64,000 bases of DNA, taken from Trichopria drosophilae. Lineage: Eukaryota > Arthropoda > Insecta > Hymenoptera > Diapriidae. The stretch is taken from the NCBI GenBank assembly GCA_030407085.1, contig CM059587.1, positions 92,003,001 to 92,067,000 of the forward strand. The letters are read 5' to 3'. A model generated the notes under the pieces. That model had not been told where the DNA came from. It worked only from the letters and a program-made list of their open reading frames with translations, and made no database searches. A program made the position numbers and the translations under genes. This document shows, piece after piece, positions 33,947 through 46,095 of this stretch. Each line of letters opens with the position of its first letter. Positions within the stretch are counted from its first letter, which is position 1.

Positions 33947-34072
33947 GATGGCGCTAGCAGAATTTTGCTGTTACGTTTCACTTTAGAGAGAACCGTGGTT
34001 AAATTTAAACTCATTTTTTTAACCATATTTAATACCAGCAATTAATAACAGCAAAATTCTGCTAACGCCATC
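33947..34072. repeat. Foldback with 26-bp arms, 126 bp
   Basis: GATGGCGCTAGCAGAATTTT and GCTGTT (33947-33972) pair with 34047-34072 with a single mismatch. The loop is 74 nt. It is a small MITE-like or palindromic insertion without a recognisable target duplication. Confidence 0.8.
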
Positions 34073-34567
34073 ATTGTTAGCACGAAAAAAAACTTCGCTT
34101 CGGAAATGATACTTCGCTTCTCAAAGATAAATTCCCATTTGTTACAAAATTAACCAAAATATGGCCAAAAACGCTGTTATTCACAAATATTTAGTACGTC
34201 GTTTAGCGAAATATCAGCACTCAGAAATAACAATAATTTCACATAATTGCTAGAGACGACGAAACACAATTAAATAAAATTCAATAAGTGACGGGATTAC
34301 ATATCTGATATATTTAAATATTATTTTTCGATCATTATAATAAGTACCTCAGAATAATAATCTATATAAACTATTATACATATAGTGAATGAAGAAAAAA
34401 TTTGCTCGCAATTTCAATTTTGTCCAACATTTTGATTCTGAAGTTAATTGGAAACGCCTTTAATTGTCTTAACGGAGGTAGTGATGGACATTTTTTTAAC
34501 TGTTTTTTTAAAGATTTTTAAAAATATTTTTATCACTTTTTTTTAATCGGGCAGAACATAGAAGATT

Positions 34568-34640
34568 CGAGGCGATGGGACTTGAACCCGGAACCTTTCG
34601 AGCGCCTAGCCAACTAAGATACGTTTTATTTGCACCTGCG
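34568..34640 (-). pseudogene. tRNA-like sequence (tRNA pseudogene or SINE head)
   Basis: On the minus strand there is an exact B-box, GGTTCAAGTCC, and an A-box-like TTAGTTGGCTAGGCG about 25 bp upstream. CGCCTCG stands at the expected 3' acceptor position. The 5' acceptor half is not complementary, so the cloverleaf does not close. This resembles a tRNA-derived SINE head or decayed tRNA. Confidence 0.55.
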
Positions 34641-35029
34641 CATCAAATAGTTTTAGTTCCTTTTTTTTTCAAACTCAACAAATGATCCATCATTATTATC
34701 AGAGTATATTGTATTGTACTTATTTATTTTACTGTCTTGGTTATGACCTCCTTGGTCACGTGTTACCTTGAGAGAGTGCAGGTCTGAATTAATACATAGT
34801 ATAATATACAAACTTAAAACAATTATTGGGGTATTTACAGATATAAGTAATTAACGATTAAAAAATACTAACTAGTGTGTATGTAAAAAAATTGTTTTTA
34901 AATTTCATCTGACGCTAGTTCAGGGTGGGTTAAATACCAGCTCATTATTTTAATCAAATTCACTTTTACCCACACCCTATTTTCATTAAAAAGCACATAC
35001 TCCAGGAAGAATTCATGATTAACTACCAT

Positions 35030-35244
35030 TTTAAAGCTATTTTAAGCGTTTTTTATGATTGCACAACAAATTTCAGCGAAATCGTTTGAGAAATGAGTGA
35101 GAATTCTCACGAATAATTACGTAAGTAACAATACGAACTGCTTGCATATTAAAGAAATGTATTCTTGCGAATTCTTGCTCGTTTCTAAACCGATTTCGCT
35201 GAAATTTGCTGTACATTCACGAAAAACGCTTAAAATAGCTTTAA
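35030..35244. repeat. Foldback element, AAATTTCAGCGAAATCG family, copy 1
   Basis: The left arm (35030-35106) and the reverse-complemented right arm (35169-35244) share TTAAAGCTATTTTAAGCGTT, then CAAATTTCAGCGAAATCG and GAGAAATGAG/GAAACGAGC. The arms are about 80% alike. A second copy lies at 43016-43210. Confidence 0.75.
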
Positions 35245-35478
35245 CATAGTACCGCACTGGAATATGTATCTAGTTTTATTAAATTTACATAATTTAAGTT
35301 AAGAATTGATGTTATCGACGCAGTCGCTGTAGCTGTCTTTTAACTCCACATTTTTATTGCTAATAATGAAACTTGTAAATAAATATTTTTTCTTCTCTGA
35401 CCTTTTCGTAAGTGAAAATTTTCTTGATGTGTTTTTTTATTTTGTGTCAGATTTACTTGGTGCAATAACTAGACAATT

Positions 35479-35520
35479 TTTAACGTTTCGGTCATTTATT
35501 TTGACCCTCTTCAGAAAATT
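35479..35520 (-). repeat. CTGAAGAGGGTC...GAAACG motif, retroelement 3'-end type
   Basis: The minus strand reads TTCTGAAGAGGGTCAAAA and then GACCGAAACGTTAAAA. The layout CTGAAGA, short stem, GAAACG is shared with 46940-46980 and resembles hammerhead-like segments at Penelope-type element ends. The RT relic at 9060-9470 shows the family has been present. Confidence 0.4.
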
Positions 35521-35529
35521 ATAATTCTA

Positions 35530-37579
35530 AAAAATTATAAAGAAATACGAAATACAAAATAATAAAAATTACAATATAAAAAATAAATATTTCTGAACAA
35601 TTTTTCATGACCTTTTATTCGGATTTTATTTGGAAAGTAGTAAAAACGTTTTTGTTTCTGCTTACCTACAGAATTTAGATTCCTGTTCTTACATCATACG
35701 AGCCAGTTTGTGAATAATGTGTAAGTTAGTAATAAAAATTAAAAATTGATAAAAAACATAAATCCAAGGAATCATTCTTAAAACTCTAAACTGATATTAA
35801 ATAAAAATATATTAAGTATATATATTAAGTAACTTGCCTTTTTATATTTAATGGCATAATATTGCATAATTATCGAATGTCGATGTGCTTATATTATCGA
35901 AATAAAATGATAATTTCTTGTTTATTTTTTATTTCAATTTTAGAATAATTTCTTGACACCACGTTTTAAAGTTTTATTCCAATCTATTCTAAATTGAAGA
36001 AAGTTCACGAACACTTCAACGGTTGGAATAGTTTGAGTGGCATTTAATCTAATAGTTTCATTTAAACAAAATTGTCGAAATTGTGGAACTGTCGATAAAC
36101 GATTGAAGGAGGGTTGAAAAACTTATAGAAAAGTGCAAAAAATTTCGTCTAAAATATGAGAGGGAAATTTTATGACATATTAAAAATTAACTAAGTTTGT
36201 AAATAAGTAAATTTCATAAAAGTTGGCTGTAATGAAGGATTTTAAATAATCGATATAGAATTAATAAAAAATACTTTCTCGATACTTAAAACATGCATCA
36301 TTAAATTTACAAGATTTTTGCGATAAATACATGATTTTTGTAGTCCAAAAACCAATAAAAATAACACATTTCTTGACATTTGAAAGGTACTTCATCAATA
36401 CACGTACACCACGTACTATTTCAGCAATGCAATTCGTTCTTACATTATTGACTTTACCCACATCAATAACAAATATTGACTGTTTCTCTGTGTTTTTTTG
36501 TTTTACTACTTTTTACCCCTCGAGTGAACGCCCTTTGTAATTTTTTACGAACGTAACGCACTTTGCACTAGTTTTTTCCTTGTCAACGTTAGGTGCTTTC
36601 ATTCGCATTGGCATCGAACTCGAGTGCAATTTTCCAGATGAGAAGAGTATGATTAATGAAATAGCACATTCATTACTCGGCATGAAAAATTGTGATGCCC
36701 CTACATGAAATATGTGAGGGTACTTGACATTGATTGCATATTCGATAACGACAGAACAATGACATATGGTTGTACTGATCAAATCATTATGGGCGTAATG
36801 CGAAAAATTCGCGCATTTATTAATGTTTTTGCCATGGGAATAAAAAGTATGTAAAACTTATAATAAATTTTGAATATTACATCACCTATAAACATATTTT
36901 AATATCTTCAGATATTAAGCTCCAGTACGATATTTATATTTAGAGAATTCTTAATATTTACTCTGTAATATATGAATTCTCTTTCAATATGTTAAAATTT
37001 CGTTGTTTTTTAAATAAATATTTTAAATTTTGTTTAGATTAGTCTGTATTGCAATTAAGAATGTTATCACTTTTTTTTTCAATACACACTTTTCAAGAAA
37101 ATTTTGAAGAAGTTCTTTTTTTAATATTTTGAATTATATATTAGTCGCGTTATTTGTTTGTTTTTCAAGTTTATTGAACTCATATCAATCCTCAGGTAAT
37201 TCACTAAATGACATCAACAGAACTCGCATTAGATGAATTTGCGGCAACGAAACATACATGTAGAATTTGTGTAACGTTCAATCTGCTGACGGCTAAATGA
37301 ATTAAACATCGCATCCAATCAGAGCGACAATTCATAATTTCAATTACCTTGAAGCATCCTTTTAAAGTATAAACAGAATTCTGCACTAATTACAAAGATT
37401 TTTGAACAAAATTTTATCATGAATAAATACTGACAGATTTTATTGGATTTTTAAGTTCCATTCATTTTTTTCTTTCAAAAGGATGTAATGTTAAAATGAA
37501 TGTATTTGGAGAATTGAAAGAAAACCTGTTTGCTCAAAAAAAGGAATTTGTTATGAGAATTCGAATTTCATTGATCGTA
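35530..37579. other. Spacer, nothing recognised
   Basis: GC-richer at about 36510-36780, where open frames on both strands overlap without splice support. A minus-strand frame at 37204-37386 also lacks an acceptor. No gene is called. Confidence 0.4.
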
Positions 37580-38130
37580 ATAAAGACAATGTCGTTTAAT
37601 ATACGTTTATTAAACTTTTTGTTAATTTGCGTTTATCATATACGTTTATAATACGTGCAGATTATAAGAAATATATTTTAAATGTCAAAAAATTATGACT
37701 TATGATACAAGGTTTAAAAAGCGTTTAATAAAGGTGTAATAACGTATATAAATTTACGCGTACAAAAGACGTTTAAGTTTGCTCAAAGATATTCCGCTTA
37801 AACTTTCGGATAATTTAGTTTAATATTCGGTTATGTCGTACTTTAATAAAACGTTAACCATTTTTAAACTGAATATATACCACATTTATACTGAAAGTAT
37901 TTTAGACGATCATTATCCGTTTATTGAACGAATCAGCAATGTCAACCGTTTAATGAATCCCGATAAAGGCAATATCGTTTAATATACGTTTATTACACGT
38001 AATTTTGTCAGCAGTTATACAATATACGTTTATGTGATGCGTTTCTTTTATTTCCACTTGCTCGCTAAACGTTAAATGCGCCACATTTATCCCATTGGTT
38101 TAACCCGAATTTAAACGTTTATTAAACGTT
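37580..38130. repeat. Cluster of CGTTTAT / ATACGTTTATTAAACG words
   Basis: About twelve CGTTTA words occur in 550 bp, several as TATACGTTTAT. Two longer stretches are direct repeats about 385 bp apart: ATGTCGTTTAATATACGTTT at about 37589 and ATATCGTTTAATATACGTTT at about 37972, each followed some 30 bp later by another ATACGTTTAT. AAACGTTTATTAAACGTT at about 38113 is a palindrome-like end. This is a low-copy tandem or decayed satellite. Confidence 0.6.
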
Positions 38131-39243
38131 AAATACAATTACTTGGATAAATTCTGCTTGCCAGTAGATGTTGTATTAAATATTGTACAAATATAATAAT
38201 ATAATTTTGTTGAATTTATTTGTAATTTGGAGGTTAGGTTCATAATTATTGTATTTCCAAACTTAACTATGCTACTGTACTAATTAAAGTCATGTTGTTT
38301 TTAATAGATCGTGTGTACGGAATTTGTTTTAAAATCTGAATTGTCGTGCAATAGAAGTCCCGGTAGAGGGCTACATCGTAATTCTGAATGATTGCAAGTG
38401 CGGAAATCGGTAGAATATGTAAAATTATTTCGCTCGCATATTTATAAGAGATTACTAGCGATGCATCACGTGTATTATTTTTCATACTATTAGTTATAAT
38501 AGTTATTAATAAAAGTATGTATTGGTATTCTGACAGTGGAGGTAGGATTCAGTTTACTAACTACTTTTAAAGTTATTTTAATTATATACAAACTCCTATA
38601 ATAATTAAAGGATTAAAATATTTGTTTATGTCGATAAAGTAGTTGCAATAACTAGTCAGTGCTGACCGGAAATAGTTGCAGCAACAGAAAAGAGTTCAGG
38701 GGCAACATTTTTTATTTGGGTGGACCAATTTCATAGTCAGATAAGATATCATTTTTTTCCTGGACAGTAATTCGCACCTCGAATCAGAAATATCGCGGTT
38801 AATTAATAAAATCCTTTAAAGTTCGACATTGCAGATTATTTACGGAGCATATATATCTGGCTTGATTTTAAATAACGGACAGAATGCGATGAGACGACGT
38901 TGAATCTACCCTGACCTACTTGGCATTCACACTACGAAAATACACCAGGAATTGACGGGCGAGGCAGAATCGCTTCCTCCTTCGACTTTCGAACCAATTT
39001 TGAACCAAAAATCAAATCAAAACTGATATTATTTAACAAATAATAAAAATGATATATAAATGATGAATGAGGAAGGATATTCAATTTTTTCAAATGTTTT
39101 CTTGTGAAGTATTTGGTGAAGTAAATTTCTTGAATTCGGTCCTCATTTTTGTTCAAAAATAAAAAAATTACAAAAAAAATCGCTCAATTGTTTCATCGTT
39201 AAAAATTCCCAAAAAAAAAACGTAAATTAAAGATGACTAGAAA
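38131..39243. other. Spacer, nothing recognised
   Basis: No exon, RNA gene or paired repeat found. Confidence 0.4.
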
Positions 39244-39815
39244 AAATTTTCAAAATTCGGATTCTGTAAAGGCAATTCTAATTACTAAAGATTATATCCT
39301 AGAAAATGCAAAAAATTGAGAATAACAGAGAATTTTCGGAAATAAATAAACATCATTTCATAAAAATTTATTCTTAAAAATTCTCGGTCAGTTCTAAATT
39401 AATTTCTTTCGGATTTTTTAAGTATACCGTCTAAAGTAATTAAAGTCAGCCTTACACAGCCCCAGCCCCATTTTAGTCTTTAAACATTAACGGTTTTTAA
39501 TGAAAATTCCTACATTATCGGCGGATCACTTCAGAATCCCCTTAAGTGGTCCCTGAGTTGACAAAGTAGTAATCTATAAATTAAAAATAACTGAAATCGG
39601 ACTATGCAGCTGCAATTCTAACCACTACAAACAATCTCCTCAAAAATACCACAGGACTTTATCAAAAATTCGACGAGAATTTTTGGAAATAGATGATTTT
39701 TGCTTATTTCCGAAAATTCTCAATGAATTCTTAACGAATTTCATTGACATTTTATTGGTGATCATCTATAATGGTGACAATTGCTGCTACAGAACCCGAA
39801 TTTTGAAAAATAACT
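39244..39815. repeat. Foldback repeat, about 570 bp
   Basis: The left arm (39244-39400) and the reverse-complemented right arm (39662-39815) share TTTTCAAAATTCGGATTCTG, GGCAATTCTAATTAC-like sequence and GAGAATTTTCGGAAATAA. The middle (39440-39600) is unrelated and includes a small GC-richer patch, CACAGCCCCAGCCCC. There is no coding capacity or visible target duplication. Confidence 0.7.
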
Positions 39816-41810
39816 TGATTCATTTTTTATTTACATTTTTCAACAGAGATTACTAACTTATCGATTTATAACTTTAGGACATATTTAAATTGAATAACCG
39901 TTTAGTTAAATTGAATTTGATTTATTATATTTTCTTCATCGGTTACTACAATTTGTTTGGCGTGAAAGATAAAAGAAAATTCAGCCTTTTTTATATTTTT
40001 TTTAGCCAGTTTTATATTTCCTTCTACTATCTTTACTCGTAACCATATATTCTACATCATAAAATAATCTTTTTAAGTATTTCTTAAAAATCTTTGTAAG
40101 TGTTTTAAAACTGTGTACATCACAGATGTCTGCAAACTAGGTCTATAAAATAGTTAACCACAATCCAGTAAATCGTTTTTTTTATTACAAAACTGTCTAA
40201 ACATTGGGTAGAAATGAATGGATTGAAACTGTCCATATATTTCATAAAAGAGCTGCCTAATAACTGTTCAAAAAAGATATTGCAGATATGTACCCAAATA
40301 TTGTCGGCTTAAAACAAGACAGTTTTATAACCAATAATTCGATAAGATAATAGATATTAGTCAATATAAACAACGTTATATAGTTTTATCAACGTTGCTA
40401 TTTTTTGTGTTGTAGTATTGTGAAGGAGTGTGCACAGTGTAATATTAGGTTAGCAAAATCATATTTGCGGTTAACCGATCAAACTGACAACTTCCTGACC
40501 ACTAAATTCCAGTTTTAAGATTTTCTTTAAACGTTTTAATAGAAGATCTTATGATATATTACATACTTTTTTGAATTTTAATTACATACATTTCACTAGG
40601 AAACTACGAACATACATTAGTTAAATTCGGCTATATTTGAGGTTACGTATATGAAGCAACAAGTTTTTGGCCTTCCGTACTATTTGCATCTTTTAGTACT
40701 ACATTTACCCTTCCAAATAAGGCATTTTTCGTGTACATAACCTCAAATATCACAAAATCCTGATCTGATAGGCCACTTCTGACTTCGAATTCGGATTCTA
40801 CGCACAAAATTACATCGGACCCGCAGCTTTCCAACAACAAATCTATGTTGACCTGTGTAATTCGTCATCACGTTTGTTATATTTGCTCATTTTGCAAGAA
40901 GTTTAGTTGGGAAAATCGCTAGACAAACGCTGTTTTAAAAAAACATAAACTTATTATTTACTGGCTATTTGCTATCAAATATCTGGCTTGTTTCGGGATT
41001 GTTTTCAGTTAAACCAGTTGTATTTTCTAACAGTGTAAGATCTTAAAGATGTCCATTTTCCATTTACTAAAGGAGGAAAGAGAGTTTTCATTTAGATTCA
41101 ATGTATGTTATGCTTTCAGCATCTGTGTACAATGCTCCTTTAATATAATATAATGACACTTAGTACAAGTAAATATTGATCATTTTGGATTTCAAGCGAT
41201 GTTAGTACTCAGTGTATGTAAAGTGTATACAATAATGGATGTTTGTATTTGTTTACAATCGAAGAAGTACATTAATTTTTTCGTTGAATATTTCTTTTGA
41301 TACAGAGTAAGTAATTTTGATTTTGATTTACGATACATTTGATCCTTTTACGTTATAAATGAAGGTTAATTGAGATATAATTTAAAACATACTACTTTCT
41401 AAGGGCCTATTTCTGCTATGTTAATGCTTTCATTTTCGAAAATTAATCTTTTAGTAACATTTTCCTATTTCTGAACATGAAACCCATCGCAGAAACATAT
41501 CGACAATGACATAATCACTTGGATTCAATTTGTTTGTCGTATTATTGAGTCAATAACCTCGATTTACTTTAATGTGATTCTACTGGTGTTCACTAGTCAG
41601 TAGAATGATTTCTTTTATTTTTTTCAAAAAGTATTTAAAACGTATCCAACTTTTATTTGAACATTCATATATGAAATGTAAATCCTGATATTATATTATG
41701 GTATGATCATTGTTTGCTTTAAAATCGTAAAAAGATACGTAGGAACGTGTTTTTTTTAATGTGAATTGTTAATTAAAATAAAATTAAAGCATATATTGAA
41801 AACTCTTTAA
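39816..41810. other. Spacer with one degraded repeat
   Basis: At 40635-40830 phrases such as CATAACCTCAAATATCAC and GAATTCGGATTCTACG belong to the GAGGTTAT/CGGATTCAGCGGCC repeats of the 4 kb and 18 kb foldbacks. The short minus-strand frame there is therefore not a gene. The rest shows nothing. Confidence 0.45.
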
Positions 41811-42003
41811 TACACGGAAAAAAGTTAGTTGGAACGACTAACTAGATAGTAAGAAAAGACACAGCCATCGTTTTTAGTTAGTTTTATTATCTAAATTAGT
41901 GACGTTGACAAAGTGTGCCAAGCGAACTATTTAAATAGTAAAGCCAACTATAAAACGTAGGTGTGCCAAAGGCTACTATTTAGATAGTAAAACCAACTAT
42001 TCT
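41811..42003. mobile_element. MITE-like repeat, TAGTTRGAACTACTA family, copy 4
   Basis: Starts TACACGGAAAAAAGTTAGTT, then GGAACGACTAACTAGATAG. Inside, a block of about 46 bp is duplicated in tandem (GTGTGCCAAGCGAACTATTT and GTGTGCCAAAGGCTACTATT). The right end is degraded. Confidence 0.5.
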
Positions 42004-43015
42004 GTTTATTTTCAATTTCATTTGCACATTCTGAAAAGGTAACTTAATGTCATGATGGATGATGTTCCAATTGTTTTAATCTTCTGTGAACATTTAAAAA
42101 GATACATACCATTAAAAATGGTGTAAAAATTCTGTTTCGGTCGGTCTTATAAGATAGAATTCACTTCTTGGAAGTCTTTTTTAATTAAATAGAGTGGTAG
42201 TACATTAAACTTCAAGGCCTCTCATTAAGAAATCCAATCCAAATTCTTGACCATTTTTCGTAAACAAAATTTAGAATGCAATTTATATATTATGCACTAC
42301 ACCTTCATCATTTTCCACTTCCGTTGCTCAATTAAAGGTAACCAAATTGGGATCATGTCTTTCTGAAGCCATTAAATGCTAGGAAAAGTTTGAAGTTTGC
42401 CAAATCAATACATATGCTGATTTCCATTTTCCAACCTGTGATCAAGGTGTTTCGAAACAATAAGTTCTCCTCCCAAGTAAATTTAACTCATTTTCGTTGC
42501 AAAAAGTAACGCTGCATGGATTTCCATCAAGAGCCATCAACGAAACTGATTCGCCCCCTTGTAAATGAGTTTTCATCAATTTACTCCAACGTATCGCTTT
42601 CCTACAGAGAGAGTCGCACAGTTCGAGTCAATTCAACACTGGGTTAGGTTAGGGGGTTCTGTTCGATTTGTCGATACCCTCTATACATCAGATACGTTGT
42701 TCCTTTGTTGAGTCTGTCCCAATTAGTGGTTGATTTGTCTTACAAGTACTCCGGTTTAGTGTTTGAAATCGGCTGGTTCAAGCGAAATTGCGAATTCCGT
42801 TTCCCACCTTCACGTCATTGTCAATTTATTTCACATCTTTGTACGTAATAAGCAACAAAATATTTGCGTAAAAGAATTTTTGTATTATGCAAATCCTTTA
42901 ACAACTTAGAGAAACAAAAATGATTGATTATCTTTTAATTTCTATCGACATTCGAGGAAATCCCCTCGACCTTGTATTTTGTTACTAAAAATCGATCAGA
43001 ATCAGTGAATTATTA
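42004..43015. other. Spacer; GC-richer patch at 42590-42820
   Basis: The patch includes GGGTTAGGTTAGGGGG at about 42641, a short telomere-like word. No exon with splice signals found. Confidence 0.4.
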
Positions 43016-43210
43016 TTTTAAAGCTATTTCTCGAATTTTGTATGAACTTACGACAAAATTCAGCGAAATCGGTCCAGAAGAATAAATTTCGTAACGGAAT
43101 CTACTTTCATTCTATAGAAATGTATTCTTGCGAATTTTCTCTCGTTTCTGAACCATCTTCATTAAACTTTGCTGCACACTCATAAAAAACGCTTAAAATA
43201 ACTTTAAAAA
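43016..43210. repeat. Foldback element, AAATTTCAGCGAAATCG family, copy 2
   Basis: The left arm 43016-43085 (AAAATTCAGCGAAATCGG) and right arm 43138-43210 (AACGCTTAAAATAACTTTAA) match copy 1 at 35030-35244, including the shared inner GAAATGTATTCTTGCGAATT. Same orientation as copy 1. Confidence 0.7.
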
Positions 43211-44846
43211 TGTAAATAGTTTTTCTTTAATTTACATGATTAATTTAGGAATTGTTTAGCTTAATTCTTTCCGTAAACATGAAAATCGGATATTGAATAT
43301 TCAATGTTTATTATAAAAAAACGTAATAAAAAAATTAAAAACAGTGGAAAATGCATCATTTAACCCCCATTGTCCTTACATGACGGAATCTTGTATGGTC
43401 TGAACATCACCCCGACTAGTCTATTCGAAACTCGCGTGACAAAGTCTCATTCAGAATTTATTGAGTTCGGATGTCTCTTTAGACAAACTTTCCGTACGGA
43501 ATAATATTTTCATGGCGGAAAGGGATACTAATTGCCAATCAATTTGTACGTATTCAATGAACATTAAGAGGTATTATCGAATTAAGCTTTGATTTATTAA
43601 CTACGTTTTGGGTATATGTTCTTTTGTAATATAGATATCTCTCCGAAGTTTCAATGGTACGTTTGAATTTATCAGCATGTTATATTCGATTTGTAATTCA
43701 TTGTTGTGAAAGTGAGAATTTTCAAATGAAATTTGCTGCAAATTAAATTGTAATCCACAATAATAGAAAACAAGTTTCTGGTCATTTTTCTGATCTTTAC
43801 TAAATTGTTTAAATATACAATTTAGTCAATTAGGCTTCTTTTTCTGACAGGACACTTAAAACCAAATCTGAGAATTAGTGAATTCTACAGAATATTGTTA
43901 TCATATCTGACAGTATTATATAATAACTTCATCCCCGATCTTTTTGATTATATCCCATTTGCATTATAACCAAGAATAATCAAGGAGTCTAAAAACTGAC
44001 AAGCCAAAATGTCGACACCATATAAACCAAATAATTAAAGGTCGCAAACTGTTTTTTTATTTGTCGGGTTTTTGGTCTGTACCCACAATCAAAGTTTGGT
44101 AAATCTTCGGTAAAACTACGTCATCCGGAAGAAAATATAAATCACTATATTTTTAGGCGTATTTTTTGTCGTTAATTACGATTATGATAATAAAAATTGG
44201 CAGTCGACCATATTTTAACTGTCATCTTGAAAATACAACATAATAACTTAATATTTTTGAGTGTTCTGCGTTTATTTTTAAAAATGTATTTAAACAAACA
44301 TTGTAGACCAAGAATTTACGGTAACTCCGCAACATAAGGATAAATATCAGATACAGCAGGACTTGTCTCGTTACACCAGTAATTTGTATTTTAAATGTTT
44401 CTTTACATTTGTTTGAAATATTACTGATCTGACAAAAAAAGTTTTGAAATAAACGAACCATAATATTTTTTTCCAAAAAGATATCCTATGCATTTTCAAA
44501 ATGTCACTAATAGTAGCCTCAATAAAGTGATTAACTGAAAAAACTTGTTTATTAATTTTCAAAATAAATGTAAAAAACTGAACAATTAACAGTTTTTCGT
44601 TGTTCTTGCAAGATGGCGACTAAAATCTAGCTGTCCAAATTTCATCATCATATTCGTAATAAGCAAACAAAAATACGTACAAAATCCAAATGTTTTTTTC
44701 CAGGATTTTTCAAAAATTTTAATTAGATGTAAGAGACCGAATACATGTAAAATTTTTTTAAATTTGCAGGTAGGGGGTCCTAGAGAAGTAGTTGAAAATG
44801 CTTAATACAAAGATCTCTTGCTAGTTATAGTTATGCAAAAAAAGTC
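43211..44846. other. Spacer with weak ATGGCGG-family traces
   Basis: GCAAGATGGCGACTAAAATC at about 44608 and TCGTAATAAGCAAACAAAAA at about 44653 are remnants of the dispersed family. No exon found. Confidence 0.4.
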
Positions 44847-45272
44847 ATGTGCATTCACAAAGAAGAGAGCAATTTGAGCTTTTTCACAAAAAATCACATT
44901 TTTTTCAAAGTCCTGCCAGTTTATCAAAAGTAAATATTTGTTTTTTTATTGTCTTATGTAGCATATTGAATGCTCTTTCGAGTCCGTTTAGAATTATGAA
45001 AAAAGTTGAAAATTTACGAAATGGCAATCTTTTTTTTTTAGTAAAAACTCAATTTTCTCAAAAATTTATTTTGTTTTTTTTTAAATTTTGTTTGTTGTTA
45101 AATGAATTAATGACAAATCTTTTCAAATACGTTTGGTTGATTCTAAACGCCCATAAAACACGCAGGAGTTTTCTTCTTATGAATTGATTACTTATTATTT
45201 TTAAAAATTATATTAAAAAAACTTTTGATTGGCTTTTTGTGAAATCGCTTTTGTGACCTCATGAATGCACAT
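44847..45272. repeat. Possible MITE bounded by ATGTGCATTCA
   Basis: ATGTGCATTCA (44847-44857) is the exact reverse complement of 45262-45272, and the next 40 bp inward share TTTCACAAAAA-type sequence in inverted orientation. No target duplication seen. The 112-codon plus-strand frame at 44849-45187 is T-rich and not conserved, so it is not called. Confidence 0.4.
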
Positions 45273-45532
45273 TCTCTTTCCCCAAAAAAATGTACCAATA
45301 TTTGTTATGAATTTTTCGCAAATGCTTAAAATTGATCAAAGTATCGCTTAAAAACCTGAAAAATTCCAAAATATTCTTTGATGAACGCTAAGAACAATTA
45401 TTCGTTCCTCGCATTTTTTTTAAAGTAAACTTATAATTTTTTTGTTGTAGGGCCCTGAAATATTTCAAATCAGAGACGTAATTTTGAGATCATTAAAATA
45501 AAATGAGGTATAAAAGTAAATTTTGTTCTTAA

Positions 45533-46091
45533 CCCTCCTGCGCACAAAGCCGAGTATACTCGTCCAAACGAAACGTGCCCGTATGCATGAGGACGAGTAT
45601 ACTCGGCCTAACGTTCTTCTTAATAACTTTTGATCAAAGTAACTTTAAGATGCGAATGAAAATGCAAATTGAAGCTTAAGGTTTACAGATTATGATATAA
45701 ATAATTGCAAGCCTGAATTTTAAATATTTATAAGTAAATAATACTATAACTTATTGACAAATTTCGAATAAAAATAATCAGTTTTTTAAATTTTAACCCT
45801 CTGTGCCACGAACTTTTCTTTTCATCTGATTGACTCAAAACTTGTTACTCGGAGATTTTTGGGATCGCTGATTACGAAATCCGTTAAAAGATTTTCAAAA
45901 TTGAAAATGGCGGATCCAATATGGCTGACTAAACTTCAAATTCTTGGCTGGAACTTTTGGAAGTCTGACTCCAAATTCGTAATCAGGGACCCAAAAAACC
46001 TCTATATACCAATTTATAAGAAAATCCGACTGCGTGAAAAACTTATGGGTTTGCAAAGCGCTTTTCCGGGGAAAACTCGTGCGCAGGAGGG
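45533..46091. mobile_element. piggyBac-type non-autonomous element, 559 bp
   Basis: The ends CCCTCCTGCGCAC and GTGCGCAGGAGGG are perfect 13-bp inverted repeats. Both sides are flanked by TTAA (45529-45532 and 46092-46095), the invariant target of piggyBac-family transposases; end plus target gives 17 bp of perfect symmetry. Just inside the left end, CCGAGTATACTCGTCC (about 45550) and its near-inverse GGACGAGTATACTCGGCC (about 45582) form a subterminal palindrome pair. The right half contains an ATGGCGGATCCAATATGG unit of the dispersed repeat (about 45907), so the element either carries or spreads that repeat. There is no transposase, so it would depend on a copy elsewhere. Confidence 0.9.
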
Positions 46092-46095
46092 TTAA

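Noticed and set aside
37580..38130. CRISPR-like array of spaced repeats
   Set aside because: Words are short, irregularly spaced and AT-rich in an animal-type genome; no leader or cas genes.
40643..40840. 65-codon minus-strand frame with acidic composition
   Set aside because: Contains phrases of the GAGGTTAT / CGGATTC dispersed repeats.
45859..46095. 78-codon plus-strand frame
   Set aside because: Lies inside the piggyBac-type MITE, over the dispersed ATGGCGG unit and the right terminal repeat; not conserved in other copies of that unit.
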